Below, one piece after another: positions 10,211 to 24,000 of a stretch of DNA of 64,000 bases. This DNA is from Pisaster brevispinus (Eukaryota; Echinodermata; Asteroidea; Forcipulatida; Asteriidae). Positions within the stretch are counted from its first letter, which is position 1, and each line of letters starts with the position of its first letter. The translations under genes were made by a program, and so were the position numbers. The stretch is from NCBI GenBank assembly GCA_023634235.1, contig JAMKCF010000003.1, positions 17,888,742 through 17,952,741 of the forward strand. Direction: 5' to 3'. Under the pieces are notes generated by a model. The model was not told where the DNA came from, did no database searches, and saw only the letters and a program-made list of their open reading frames with translations.

Positions 10211-10988
10211 TTCACTTTTTCTTTTTTTCTGAGTCTAAAGATTTGAATCATGATTTCACTTATGAGGTAAGAATTTCGCTTGTCTTTGCGTGGAACAGAT
10301 AGCCCAGTGGTTGGCAGATAGTTTCTGGTGGATCGGGACCACGGTTCGAACCCCGACAAGGTACTTGATTAACTTTTTCTTTTTTCTGAGTCTAAAGATT
10401 TGAATCATGATTTCACTTATGACGTTAGAATTTCGGTTGTCTTTGCGTGAAACAGATAGCCCAGTGGTTGGGAGTTAGTTTCTGGTGGATCGGGACCACG
10501 GTTCGAATCCCGACAAGGTCCTTGATTCACTTTTTCTTTTTTCTGAGTCTAAAGATTTGAATCATGATTTCACTTATGAGGTAAGAATTTCGCTTGTCTT
10601 TGCGTGGAACAGATAGCCCAGTGGTTGGCAGATAGTTTCTGGTGGATCGGGACCACGGTTCGAACCCCGACAAGGTACTTGATTAACTTTTTCTTTTTTC
10701 TGAGTCTAAAGATTTGAATCATGATTTCACTTATGACGTTAGAATTTCGGTTGTCTTTGCGTGAAACAGATAGCCCAGTGGTTGGCAGATAGTTTCTGGT
10801 GGATCGGCACCCCGGCAGTGTCCTTGATCTTTTTTTTCTTTTTTTTCAGAGTCTAAGGATTTGAATCATGATTTCACTTATGATGTAAGAATTTCGCTTG
10901 TCTTTGCGTGGAACAGATAGCCCAGTGGTTGGGAGATAGTTTCTGGTGGATCGGGACCCCGGTTCGAATCCCGGCAGTGTCCTTGATC
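10205..10988 (+). repeat. 1,090-bp offset duplication, copy 2
   Basis: Repeats the monomer order of 9,115-9,898, including GGGAGTTAG near 10,470 and the B-box-deleted monomer near 10,810. It ends where the tail continues with GATCTTC here but with GATTAAC in copy 1. Confidence 0.75.
10801..10820 (+). repeat. Monomer with B box deleted (copy 2)
   Basis: Same junction as at 9,711, carried along by the 1,090-bp duplication and so not an independent event. Confidence 0.85.
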
Positions 10989-11616
10989 TTCTTTTTCTTT
11001 TTTTCTGAGTCTAAGGATTTGAATCATGATTTCACTTATGAGTTAGGAATTTCGATTGTCTTTGCGTGGAACAGATAGCCCAGTGGTTGGGAGATAGTTT
11101 ATTGTGGATCAGGACCACGGTTCAAATCCTGGTAGGGTCTTTGATCCCCTTACCTTTTTTTCTGAGTCTAAAGATTTGAATCATGATTTCACTTATGAGG
11201 TAGGAATTTCGCATGTCTTTGCGTGGAACAGTTAGGCCAGTGGTTGGGAGATAGTTTATGGTGGATCGGGACCACGGTTCGAATCCCGGCAGTGTCCTTG
11301 ATTCACTTTTTCCTTTTTCAGAGTCTAAAGATTTGAATCATGATTTCACTTATGTGGTAGGAATTTCGTTTGTCTTTGCGTGGAACAGATAGCCCAGTGG
11401 TTGGGAGATAGTTTCTAGTGGATCGGGACCACGGTTCGAACACCGACAGTGTCCTTGATCTTCTTTTTCTTTTTTTCTGAGTCTAAGGATTTGATCCATG
11501 ATTTAACTTATGACGTATGAATTTCGCTTGTCTTTGCGTGGAACAGATAGCCCAGTGGTTGGGAGATAGTTTCTGGTGGATCGGGACCACGGTTCGAATC
11601 CCGGCAAAGTCCTTGA

Positions 11617-11940
11617 TTAACTTTTTCTTTTTTCTGAGTCTAAAGATTTGAATCATGATTTCACTTATGACTTAGGAATTTCCCTTGTCTTTGCGTGGAA
11701 CAGATAGCCCAGTGGTTGGGAGATAGTTTCTGGTGTTCGGGACCACGGTTCATATCCTGACAAGGTAATTGATTCACTTTTTCTTTTTTCTAAGTCTAAA
11801 GATTTGAATCATGATTTCACTTATGATGTAGGAATTTCGCTTGTCTTTGCGTGAAACAGATAGCCCAGTGGTTTGGGAGATAGTTTCTGGTGGAGCGGGA
11901 CCACGGTTCGAATCCCGACAAGGTCCTAGATTCACTTTTT
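11617..11940 (+). repeat. Dimer with TTCATATCC B-box variant, copy 2
   Basis: Same two-monomer order as at 9,899, offset 1,720 bp (11 monomers). Another copy of both monomers lies at about 16,325-16,650. The copy near 14,757-14,910 keeps only the first monomer. Confidence 0.75.
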
Positions 11941-14900
11941 CTTTTTTCTGAGTCTAAAGATTTGAATCATGATTTCACTTATAAGGAAGGAATTTCGCTT
12001 GTCTTTGCATGGAACAGATAGCCCAGTGGTTTGGAGATAGTTTCTGGTGGATCAGAACCACGGTTCGAATCCAGGTAGGGTCCTTGATCCCCTTACCTTT
12101 TTTCTGAGTCTAAAGATTTGAATCATGATTTCAGTAATGAGGTAGGAATTTCGATTGTCTTTGCGTGGAACAGATAGCCCAGTGGTTGGGAGAAAGTTTC
12201 TGGTGGATCGAGACCCCGGTTCGAATCCCAGCAGTGTCCTTGATCTTCTTTTTCGTTTTTTTTCTGAGTCTAAGGGTTTGAATCATGATTTCACTCATGC
12301 CTTATGAATTTCGCTTGTCTTTGCGTGGAACACATAGCCCAGTGGTTGGGAGATAGTTTCTGGTGGATCGGGACCACGGTTCGAATCCCGACAAGTTCCT
12401 TGATTCACTTTTTCTTTTTTTCTGAGTCTTAAGATTTGAATCATGATCTCACTTATGAGGTGCAAATTTCGATTGTCTTTGCGTGGAACAGATAGCCCAG
12501 TGGTTTTGAGATAGTTTCTGGTGGATCGGGACCACGGTTCGAATGCCGGCAGTGTCATTGATTCACTTTTTCCTTTTTCTGAGTCTAAAGATTTGAATCA
12601 TGATTTCACTTATGTGGTAGGAATTTCGCTTGTATTTGCGTGGAACAGATAGCCCAGTGGTTGGGAGATAGTTTCTGGTAGATCGGGACCACGGTTCGAA
12701 TCCCGATAGGGTCCTGATCCCCTTTTTCTTTTATTCTGAGTCTTAAGATTTGAATCATGATTTCACTTATGTGGTATGAATTTCGCTTGTCTTTGCGTGG
12801 AACACTTAGCCCAGTGGTTTGGAGAAAGTTTCTGGTGGATCGGGACCCCGGTTCGAATCCCGACAAGTTCCTTGATTCACTTTTTCTTTTTTCTGAGTCT
12901 AAAGATTTGAATCATGATTTCACTTATGACGTAAGAATACCGCATGTCTTTGCGTGGAACAGATAGCCCAGTGGTTGGGACATAGTTTCTGGTGGATCGT
13001 ACCCCGGTTCGAATCCCGGCAGGGTCATTTATTCACATTTTCTTTTTTCTAAAACTTTAGATTTGAATCATGATTTCACTTATGAGGTTAGAATGTCGCA
13101 TGTCTTTGCCTGGAACAAATAGCCCAGTGGTTGGGAGATAGTTTGTGGTGGATCGGGACCACGGTTCGAATCCCGGCAAAGTCCTAGATTCACATTTTCT
13201 TTTTTTTTGAGTCTAAAGATTTGAATCATTATTTCACTTATGACGTATGAATTTTGCTTGTCTTTGCGTGGAACAGATAGCCAGTGGTTGGGAGATAGTT
13301 TCTGGTGGATCGGGACCACGGTTCGAATCCCGGCAAAGTCCTTGATTCACATTTTCTTTTTTTAGAGTCTAAAGATTTTAATCATCATTTCACTTATGAG
13401 GTAAGAATTTCGCATGTCTTTGCGTGTACAAGATAGCCCAGTGGTTGGGAGATAGTTTCTGGTGGATCAGGACCACGGTTCGAATCCCGGTAGGGTCCTT
13501 GATCCCTTTTTCTTGTTTCTGAGTCTAAAGATTTGAATCATGATTTAACTTATGAGGTAAGAATTTCGCATGTCTTTGCGTGTAAAAGATAGCCCAGTGG
13601 TTGGGATATAGTTTCTGGTGGATCAGGACCACGGTTCAAATCCGGGTAGGGTCATTGATCCCCTTTTTCTTGTTTTTGAGTCTAAAGATTTGAATCATGA
13701 TTTAACTTATGAGGTAAGAATTTCGCATGTCTTTGCGTGTAAAAGATAGCCCAGTGGTTGGGAGATAGTTTCTGCTGGATCGGGATCCCGGTTCGAATCC
13801 CGGCAGGGTCCTTGAATCACTTTTTCTTTTTTCTAAGTCTTTAAATTTGAATCATGATTTCACTTATGAGGTAGGAATTTCGCTTGTCTTTGCGTGGAAC
13901 AAATAGCCCAGTGGTTGGGAGATAGTTTCTGGTGGATCGGGACCCCAGTTCGAATCCCGGCAGGGTCCTTGATTCACTTTTTCTTTTTTTCTAAATCTTT
14001 TGATTTGAATCATGATTTCACTTATGAGGTAGGAATTTCGCTTGTCTTTGAGTGGAACAAATAGCCCAGTGGTTGGGAGATAGTTTATGGTGGGTCGGGA
14101 CCACGGTTCTAATCCCGACAAGGTCCTTGATTCACTTTTTCTTTTTTCTGAGTCTAAAGATTTGAATCATGATTTCACTTATGAGGTAGGAATTTCGCTT
14201 GTCTTTGCGTGCAACAGATAGCCCAGTGGTTGGGAGATAGTTTCTGGTGGATCGGGACCACGGTTCGAATCCCGGCAGTGTTCTTGATCTTCTTGTTCTT
14301 TTGTTAAGAGTCTAAGGATTTGAATCATGATTTCACTTATGAGGTAGGAATTTCGCTTGTCTTTGCGTGAAACAGATGGCCCAGTGGTTGGGAGATAGTT
14401 TCTGGTGGATCGGGACCCCGGTTCGAATCCCGGCAGTGTCCTTGATCTTCTTTTTCTTTTTTTCTGAGTCTAAGGATTTGAATCATGATTTCACTTATGA
14501 GTTAGGAATTTCGATTGTCTTTGCGTGGAACAGTTAGGCCAGTGGTTGGGAGATAGTTTCTAGTGGATCGGGACCACGGTTCGAACACCGACAGTGTCAT
14601 TGATCTTCTTTTTCTTTTTTTCTGAGTCTAGGGATTTGATTCATGATTTAACTTATGACGTATGAATTTCGCTTGTCTTTGCGTGGAACAGATAGCCCAG
14701 TGGTTGGGAGATAGTTTCTGGTGGATCGGGACCACGGTTCGAATCCCGGCAAAGTCCTTGATTAACTTTTTCTTTTTTCTGAGTCTAAAGATTTGAATCA
14801 TGATTTCACTTATGACTTAGGAATTTCCCTTGTCTTTGCGTGGAACAGATAGCCCAGTGGTTGGGAGATAGTTTCTGGTGTTCGGGACCACGGTTCATAT

Positions 14901-17811
14901 CCTGACAAGGTACTTGATTCACTTTTTCTTTTTTCTGAGTCTAAAGATTTGAATCATGATTTTACTTATGAGGTAGGAATTTCGCATGTCTTTGCGTGGC
15001 ACAGATAGCCCAGTGGTTTGGAGATAGTTTCTGGTGGATCGGGACCACGGTTCGAATCCAGACAAGGTCCTTGATTCACTTTTTCTTTTTTTGAGTCTAA
15101 AGATTTGAATCATGATTTCACTTATAAGGTAGGAATTTCGCTTGTCTTTGCATGGAACAGATAGCCCAGTGGTTTGGAGATAGTTTCTGGTGGATCAGAA
15201 CCACGGTTCGAATCCAGGTAGGGTCCTTGATCCCCTTACCTTTTTTCTGAGTCTAAAGATCTGAATCATGATTTTACTTATGAGGTAGGAATTTTGCATG
15301 TCTTTGCGTGGAAAAGATAGCCCAGTGGTTGAGACATGGTTTCTGGTGGATCGGGACCACGGTTCGAATCCCGGCAGTGTCCTCGTTTCTGTTTTTCCTT
15401 TTCTGAGTCTAAAGATTTGAATCATGATTTCAGTAATGAGGTAGGAATTTCGATTGTCTTTGCGTGGAACAGATAGCCCAGTGGTTGGGAGAAAGTTTCT
15501 GGTGGATCGAGACCCCGGTTCGAATCCCAGCAGTGTCCTTGATCTTCTTTTTCGTTTTTTTTCTGAGTCTAAGGGTTTGAATCATGATTTCACTCATGCC
15601 GTATGAATTTCGCTTGTCTTTGCGTGGAACACATAGCCCAGTGGTTGGGAGATAGTTTCTGGTGGATCGGGACCACGGTTCGAATCCCGACAAGTTCCTT
15701 GATTCACTTTTTCTTTTTTCTGAGTCTTAAGATTTGAATCATGATCTCACTTATGAGGTGAAAATTTCGATTGTCTTTGCGTGGAACAGATAGCCCAGTG
15801 GTTGGGAGATAGTTTATTGTGGATCAGGACCACGGTTCAAATCCTGGTAGGGTCTTTGATCCCCTTACCTTTTTTTCTGAGTCTAAAGATTTGAATCATG
15901 ATTTCACTTATGAGGTAGGAATTTCGCATGTCTTTGCGTGGAACAGTTAGGCCAGTGGTTGGGAGATAGTTTATGGTGGATCGGGACCACGGTTCGAATC
16001 CCGGCAGTGTCCTTGATTCACTTTTTCCTTTTTCAGAGTCTAAAGATTTGAATCATGATTTCACTTATGTGGTAGGAATTTCGCTTGTCTTTGCGTGGAA
16101 CAGATAGCCCAGTAGTTGGGAGATAGTTTCTGGTGGATCGGGACCACGGTTCGAACACCGACAGTGTCCTTGATCTTCTTTTTCTTTTTTTCTGAGTCTA
16201 AGGATTTGATCCATGATTTAACTTATGACGTATGAATTTCGCTTGTCTTTGCGTGGAACAGATAGCCCAGTGGTTGGGAGATAGTTTCTGGTGGATCGGG
16301 ACCACGGTTCGAATCCCGGCAAAGTCCTTGATTAACTTTTTCTTTTTTCTGAGTCTAAAGATTTGAATCATGATTTCACTTATGACTTAGGAATTTCCCT
16401 TGTCTTTGCGTGGAACAGATAGCCCAGTGGTTGGGAGATAGTTTCTGGTGTTCGGGACCACGGTTCATATCCTGACAAGGTACTTGATTCACTTTTTCTT
16501 TTTTCTAAGTCTAAAGATTTGAATCATGATTTCACTTATGATGTAGGAATTTCGCTTGTCTTTGCGTGAAACAGATAGCCCAGTGGTTTGGGAGATAGTT
16601 TCTGGTGGAGCGGGACCACGGTTCGAATCCCGACAAGGTCCTAGATTCACTTTTTCTTTTTTCTGAGTCTAAAGATTTGAATCATGATTTTACTTATGAG
16701 GTAGGAATTTCGCATGTCTTTGCGTGGAACAGATAGCCCAGTGGTTTGGAGATAGTTTCTGGTGGATCGGGACCACGGTTCGAATCCAGACAAGGTCCTT
16801 GATTCACTTTTTCTTTTTTTGAGTCTAAAGATTTGAATCATGATTTCACTTATAAGGTAGGAATTTCGCTTGTCTTTGCATGGAACAGATAGCCCAGTGG
16901 TTTGGAGATAGTTTCTGGTGGATCGGGACCACGGTTCGAATGCCGGCAGTGTCATTGATTCACTTTTTCCTTTTTCTGAGTCTAAAGATTTGAATCATGA
17001 TTTCACTTATGTGGTAGGAATTTCGCTTGTATTTGAGTGGAACAGATAGCCCAGTGGTTGGGAGATAGTTTCTGGTAGATCGGGACCACGGTTCGAATCC
17101 CGATAGGGTCCTGATCCCCTTTTTCTTTTATTCTGAGTCTTAAGATTTGAATCATGATTTCACTTATGTGGTATGAATTTCGCTTGTCTTTGCGTGGAAC
17201 ACTTAGCCCAGTGGTTTGGAGATAGTTTCTGGTGGATCGGGACCCCGGTTCGAATCCCGGCAGGGTCCTTGATTCACTTTTTCTTTTTCCAAAGTCTTTA
17301 GATTTGAATCATGACTTCACTTATGACGTATGAATTTCGTTTGTCTTTGCGTGGAACACATAGCCCAGTGGTTGGTAGATAGTTTCTGGTGGATCGGGAC
17401 CACGGTTCGAATCCCGACAAGTTCCTTGATTCACTTTTTCTTTTTTCTGAGTCTAAAGATTTGAATCATGATTTCACTTATGAGGTGAAAATTTCAATTG
17501 TCTTTGCGTGGAACAGATAGCCCAGTGGTTTTTAGATAGTTTCTGGTGGATCGGGACCACGGTTCGAATCCCGACAAGTTCCTTGATTCACTTTTTCTTT
17601 TTTCTGAGTCTAAAGATTTGAATCATGATTTCACTTATGAGTTAGGAATTTCACTTGTCTTTGCGTGGAACCGATAGCCCAATGGTTGGGAGATATTTTC
17701 TGGTGGGTCGGGACCACGGTTCGAATCCCGGCAGTGTCCTCGTTTCTGTTTTTTCTTTTTCTGAGTCTAAAGATTTGAATCATGAGTTCACTTATGAGGT
17801 AGGAATTTCGC

Positions 17812-20327
17812 TTGTCTTTGCGTGGAAAAGATAGCCCAGTGGTTGAGACATGGTTTCTGGTGGATCGGGACCACGGTTCGAATCCCGGCAGTGTCCTCGT
17901 TTCTGTTTTTCCTTTTTCTGAGTCTAAAGATTTGAATCATGATTTCAGTAATGAGGTAGGAATTTCGATTGTCTTTGCGTGGAACAGAGAGCCCAGTGGT
18001 TGGGAGAAAGTTTCTGGTGGATCGAGACCCCGGTTCGAATCCCAGCAGTGTCCTTGATCTTCTTTTTCGTTTTTTTTCTGAGTCTAAGGGTTTGAATCAT
18101 GATTTCACTCATGCCGTATGAATTTCGCTTGTCTTTGCGTGGAACACATAGCCCAGTGGTTGGGAGATAGTTTCTGGTGGATCGGGACCACGGTTCGAAT
18201 CCCGACAAGTTCCTTGATTCACTTTTTCTTTTTTCTGAGTCTTAAGATCTGAATCATGATCTCACTTATGAGGTGAAAATTTCGATTGTCTTTGCGTGGA
18301 ACAGATAGCCCAGTGGTTTTGAGATAGTTTCTGGTGGATCGGGACCACGGTTCGAATGCCGGCAGTGTCATTGATTCACTTTTTCCTTTTTCTGAGTCTA
18401 AAGATTTGAATCATGATTTCACTTATGTGGTAGGAATTTCGCTTGTATTTGCGTGGAACAGATAGCCCAGTGGTTGGGAGATAGTTTCTGGTAGATCGGG
18501 ACCACGGTTCGAATCCCGATAGGGTCCTGATCCCCTTTTTCTTTTAATCTGAGTCTTAAGATTTGAATCATGATTTCACTTATGTGGTATGAATTTCGCT
18601 TGTCTTTGCGTGGAACACTTAGCCCAGTGGTTTGGAGATAGTTTCTGGTGGATCGGGACCCCGGTTCGAATCCCGGCAGGGTCCTTGATTCACTTTTTCT
18701 TTTTCCAAAGTCTTTAGATTTGAATCATGACTTCACTTATGACGTATGAATTTCGTTTGTCTTTGCGTGGAACACATAGCCCAGTGGTTGGTAGATAGTT
18801 TCTGGTGGATCGGGACCACGGTTCGAATCCCGACAAGTTCCTTGATTCACTTTTTCTTTTTTCTGAGTCTAAAGATTTGAATCATGATTTCACTTATGAG
18901 TTAGGAATTTCACTTGTCTTTGCGTGGAACCGATAGCCCAATGGTTGGGAGATATTTTCTGGTGGGTCGGGACCACGGTTCGAATCCCGGCAGTGTCCTC
19001 GTTTCTGTTTTTTTCTTTTTCTGAGTCTAAAGATTTGAATCATGAGTTCACTTATGAGGTAGGAATTTCGCTTGTCTTTGCGTGAAACAGATAGCCCAGT
19101 GGTTTGGGAGATAGTTTCTGGTGGATCGGGACCACGGTTCGAATCCCGACAAGGTCCTAGATTCACTTTTTCTTTTTTCTGAGTCTAAAGATTTGAATCA
19201 TGATTTTACTTATGAGGTAGGAATTTCGCATGTCTTTGCGTGGAACAGATAGCCCAGTGGTTTGGAGATAGTTTCTGGTGGATCGGGACCACGGTTCGAA
19301 TCCAGACAAGGTCCTTGATTCACTTTTTCTTTTTTTGAGTCTAAAGATTTGAATCATGATTTCACTTATAAGGTAGGAATTTCGCTTGTCTTTGCATGGA
19401 ACAGATAGCCCAGTGGTTTTGAGATAGTTTCTGGTGGATCGGGACCACGGTTCGAATGCCGGCAGTGTCATTGATTCACTTTTTCCTTTTTCTGAGTCTA
19501 AAGATTTGAATCATGATTTCACTTATGTGGTAGGAATTTCGCTTGTATTTGAGTGGAACAGATAGCCCAGTGGTTGGGAGATAGTTTCTGGTAGATCGGG
19601 ACCACGGTTCGAATCCCGATAGGGTCCTGATCCCCTTTTTCCTTTATTCTGAGTCTTAAGATTTGAATCATGATTTCACTTATGTGGTATGAATTTCGCT
19701 TGTCTTTGCGTGGAACACTTAGCCCAGTGGTTTGGAGATAGTTTCTGGTGGATCGGGACCCCGGTTCGAATCCCGGCAGGGTCCTTGATTCACTTTTTCT
19801 TTTTCCAAAGTCTTTAGATTTGAATCATGACTTCACTTATGACGTATGAATTTCGTTTGTCTTTGCGTGGAACACATAGCCCAGTGGTTGGTAGATAGTT
19901 TCTGGTGGATCGGGACCACGGTTCGAATCCCGACAAGTTCCTTGATTCACTTTTTCTTTTTTCTGAGTCTAAAGATTTGAATCATGATTTCACTTATGAG
20001 GTGAAAATTTCAATTGTCTTTGCGTGGAACAGATAGCCCAGTGGTTTTTAGATAGTTTCTGGTGGATCGGGACCACGGTTCGAATCCCGACAAGTTCCTT
20101 GATTCACTTTTTCTTTTTTCTGAGTCTAAAGATTTGAATCATGATTTCACTTATGAGTTAGGAATTTCACTTGTCTTTGCGTGGAACCGATAGCCCAATG
20201 GTTGGGAGATATTTTCTGGTGGGTCGGGACCACGGTTCGAATCCCGGCAGTGTCCTCGTTTCTGTTTTTTCTTTTTCTGAGTCTAAAGATTTGAATCATG
20301 AGTTCACTTATGAGGTAGGAATTTCGC
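17812..20327 (+). repeat. 16-monomer higher-order repeat unit, 2,516 bp
   Basis: Starts at the monomer with GTGGAAAAGATAGCCC and GAGACATGG and runs until the same monomer returns at 20,328. Within it, a hybrid monomer near 19,044-19,110 begins like the GAGTTCACTT type and continues as the GTGAAACAG/GTGGTTTGGG type. That hybrid sits about eight monomers from each end, so the unit looks like a fusion of two halves. The stretch 16,520-18,060 matches 19,036-20,576 at the same offset. Confidence 0.8.
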
Positions 20328-22371
20328 TTGTCTTTGCGTGGAAAAGATAGCCCAGTGGTTGAGACATGGTTTCTGGTGGATCGGGACCACGGTTCGAATC
20401 CCGGCAGTGTCCTCGTTTCTGTTTTTCCTTTTTCTGAGTCTAAAGATTTGAATCATGATTTCAGTAATGAGGTAGGAATTTCGATTGTCTTTGCGTGGAA
20501 CAGAGAGCCCAGTGGTTGGGAGAAAGTTTCTGGTGGATCGAGACCCCGGTTCGAATCCCAGCAGTGTCCTTGATCTTCTTTTTCGTTTTTTTTCTGAGTC
20601 TAAGGGTTTGAATCATGATTTCACTCATGCCGTATGAATTTCGCTTGTCTTTGCGTGGAACACATAGCCCAGTGGTTGGGAGATAGTTTCTGGTGGATCG
20701 GGACCACGGTTCGAATCCCGACAAGTTCCTTGATTCACTTTTTCTTTTTTCTGAGTCTTAAGATCTGAATCATGATCTCACTTATGAGGTGAAAATTTCG
20801 ATTGTCTTTGCGTGGAACAGATAGCCCAGTGGTTTTGAGATAGTTTCTGGTGGATCGGGACCACGGTTCGAATGCCGGCAGTGTCATTGATTCACTTTTT
20901 CCTTTTTCTGAGTCTAAAGATTTGAATCATGATTTCACTTATGTGGTAGGAATTTCGCTTGTATTTGCGTGGAACAGATAGCCCAGTGGTTGGGAGATAG
21001 TTTCTGGTAGATCGGGACCACGGTTCGAATCCCGATAGGGTCCTGATCCCCTTTTTCTTTTAATCTGAGTCTTAAGATTTGAATCATGATTTCACTTATG
21101 TGGTATGAATTTCGCTTGTCTTTGCGTGGAACACTTAGCCCAGTGGTTTGGAGATAGTTTCTGGTGGATCGGGACCCCGGTTCGAATCCCGGCAGGGTCC
21201 TTGATTCACTTTTTCTTTTTCCAAAGTCTTTAGATTTGAATCATGACTTCACTTATGACGTATGAATTTCGTTTGTCTTTGCGTGGAACACATAGCCCAG
21301 TGGTTGGTAGATAGTTTCTGGTGGATCGGGACCACGGTTCGAATCCCGACAAGTTCCTTGATTCACTTTTTCTTTTTTCTGAGTCTAAAGATTTGAATCA
21401 TGATTTCACTTATGAGGTGAAAATTTCAATTGTCTTTGCGTGGAACAGATAGCCCAGTGGTTTTGAGATAGTTTCTGGTGGATCGGGACCACGGTTCGAA
21501 TCCCGACAAGTTCCTTGATTCACTTTTTCTTTTTTCTGAGTCTAAAGATTTGAATCATGATTTCACTTATGAGTTAGGAATTTCACTTGTCTTTGCGTGG
21601 AACCGATAGCCCAATGGTTGGGAGATATTTTCTGGTGGGTCGGGACCACGGTTCGAATCCCGGCAGTGTCCTCGTTTCTGTTTTTTCTTTTTCTGAGTCT
21701 AAAGATTTGAATCATGAGTTCACTTATGAGGTAGGAATTTCGCTTGTCTTAGCGTGGAAAAGATAGCCCAGTGGTTGAGACATGGTTTCTGGTGGATCGG
21801 GACCACGGTTCGAATCCCGATAGGGTCCTGATCCCCTTTTTCTTTTATTCTGAGTCTTAAGATTTGAATCATGATTTCACTTATGTGGTATGAATTTCGC
21901 TTGTCTTTGCGTGGAACACTTAGCCCAGTGGTTTGGAGATAGTTTCTGGTGGATCGGGACCCCGGTTCGAATCCCGGCAGGGTCCTTTATTCACTTTTTC
22001 TTTTTCCAAAGTCTTTAGATTTGAATCATGACTTCACTTATGACGTATGAATTTCGTTTGTCTTTGCGTGGAACACATAGCCCAGTGGTTGGTAGATAGT
22101 TTCTGGTGGATCGGGACCACGGTTCGAATCCCGACAAGTTCCTTGATTCACTTTTTCTTTTTTCTGAGTCTAAAGATTTGAATCATGATTTCACTTATGA
22201 GTTAGGAATTTCACTTGTCTTTGCGTGGAACCGATAGCCCAATGGTTGGGAGATATTTTCTGGTGGGTCGGGACCACGGTTCGAATCCCGGCAGTGTCCT
22301 CGTTTCTGTTTTTTCTTTTTCTGAGTCTAAAGATTTGAATCATGAGTTCACTTATGAGGTAGGAATTTCGC
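20328..22371 (+). repeat. 13-monomer derivative of the 2,516-bp unit (2,044 bp)
   Basis: Follows the 16-monomer unit but is 472 bp (three monomers) shorter. The GAGACATGG monomer recurs inside it at about 21,744, splitting it into nine and four monomers. At 21,800-21,825 this monomer's tail switches straight to CCGATAGGGTCC instead of CCGGCAGTGTCC, marking the exchange point. Confidence 0.78.
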
Positions 22372-24000
22372 TTGTCTTTGCGTGGAAAAGATAGCCCAGT
22401 GGTTGAGACATGGTTTCTGGTGGATCGGGACCACGGTTCGAATCCCGGCAGTGTCCTCGTTTCTGTTTTTCCTTTTTCTGAGTCTAAAGATTTGAATCAT
22501 GATTTCAGTAATGAGGTAGGAATTTCGATTGTCTTTGCGTGGAACAGAGAGCCCAGTGGTTGGGAGAAAGTTTCTGGTGGATCGAGACCCCGGTTCGAAT
22601 CCCAGCAGTGTCCTTGATCTTCTTTTTCGTTTTTTTTCTGAGTCTAAGGGTTTGAATCATGATTTCACTCATGCCGTATGAATTTCGCTTGTCTTTGCGT
22701 GGAACACATAGCCCAGTGGTTGGTAGATAGTTTCTGGTGGATCGGGACCACGGTTCGAATCCCGACAAGTTTCTTGATTCACTTTTTCTTTTTTCTGAGT
22801 CTTAACATTTGAATCATGATCTCACTTATGAGGTGAAAATTTCGATTGTCTTTGCGTGGAACAGATAGCCCAGTGGTTTTGAGATAGTTTCTGGTGGATC
22901 GGGACCACGGTTCGAATGCCGCAGTGTCATTGATTCACTTTTTCCTTTTTCTGAGTCTAAAGATTTGAATCATGATTTCAATTATGTGGTAGGATTTTCG
23001 CTTGTATTTGCGTGGAACAGATAGCCCAGTGGTTGGGAGATAGTTTCTGGTAGATTGGGACCACGGTTCGAATCCCGATAGGGTCCTGATCCCCTTTTTC
23101 TTTTATTCTGAGTCTTAAGATTTGAATCATGATTTCACTTATGTGGTATGAATTTCGCTTGTCTTTGCGTGGAACACTTAGCCCAGTGGTTTGGAGATAG
23201 TTTCTGGTGGATCGGGACCCCGGTTCGAATCCCGGCAGGGTCCTTGATTCACTTTTTCTTTTTCTAAAGTCTTTAAATTTGAATCATGATTTCACTTATG
23301 ACGTATGAATTTCGCTTGTCTTTGCGTGGAACACATAGCCCAGTGGTTGGTAGATAGTTTCTGGTGGATCGGGACCACGGTTCGAATCCCGACAAGTTCC
23401 TTGATTCACTTTTTCTTTTTTCTGAGTCTAAAGATTTGAATCATGATTTCACTTATGAGGTGAAAATTTCAATTGTCTTTGCGTGGAACAGATAGCCCAG
23501 TGGTTTTGAGATAGTTTCTGGTGGATCGGGACCACGGTTCGAATCCCGACAAGTTCCTTGATTCACTTTTTCTTTTTTCTGAGTCTAAAGATTTGAATCA
23601 TGATTTCACTTATGAGTTAGGAATTTCACTTGTCTTTGCGTGGAACCGATATCCCAATGGTTGGGAAATATTTTCTTGTGGGTCTGGACCACGGTTCGAA
23701 TCCCGGCAGTGTCCTCGTTTCTGTTTTTCCTTTTTCTGAGTCTAAAGATTTGAATCATGATTTCAGTAATGAGGTAGGAATTTCGATTGTCTTTGCGTGG
23801 AACACATAGCCCAGTGGTTGGGAGATAGTTTCTGGTGGATCGGGACCACGGTTCGAATCCCGACAAGTTCCTTGATTCACTTTTTCTTTTTTCTGAGTCT
23901 AAAGATTTGAATCATGATCTCACTTATGAGGTGAAAATTTCGCATGTCTTTGCGTGGAACAGATAGCCCAGTGGTTAGGCGATAGATTCTGGTGGATCGG
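22372..24000 (+). repeat. Partial third higher-order unit
   Basis: Begins with the same GAGACATGG monomer and follows the block-B order through the ATTTCAGTAATG, CTCATGCCG, GTTTTGAG and GATAGGGTCC monomers. It then breaks up near 23.7-24.0 kb, where new variants (GTTAGGCGATAG, ACAATTTATTTTG) enter. Confidence 0.7.

Larger units (their letters stand above)
8640..15420 (+). repeat. Satellite block A2/B boundary, heterogeneous monomers
   Basis: Monomers are more diverged than in the flanking blocks, with tails CCGGCAGTGTCC and CTGGTAGGGTCC, T-runs such as TCTTCTTTTTC, and spacers TCTAAGGATTTG. Around 13-14 kb the first TCTAAGTCTTTAAATTTG and TAAATCTTTTG spacers appear. Higher divergence suggests an older, less homogenised part of the array. 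No gene or unique sequence is present. Confidence 0.7.
15421..24000 (+). repeat. Satellite block B: CTCGTTTCTG / CGATAGGGTCCTG class
   Basis: Diagnostic monomers recur in fixed order: one with ATTTCAGTAATGAGG, one with TTCACTCATGCCGTATG, one with CAGTGGTTTTGAGATAG, one with CCGATAGGGTCCTGATCC, one with GGAACACTTAGCC, and one with tail GTCCTCGTTTCTG. The order repeats with a period of about 2,516 bp and a shorter derivative. B boxes and T-runs are mostly intact. Confidence 0.8.
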
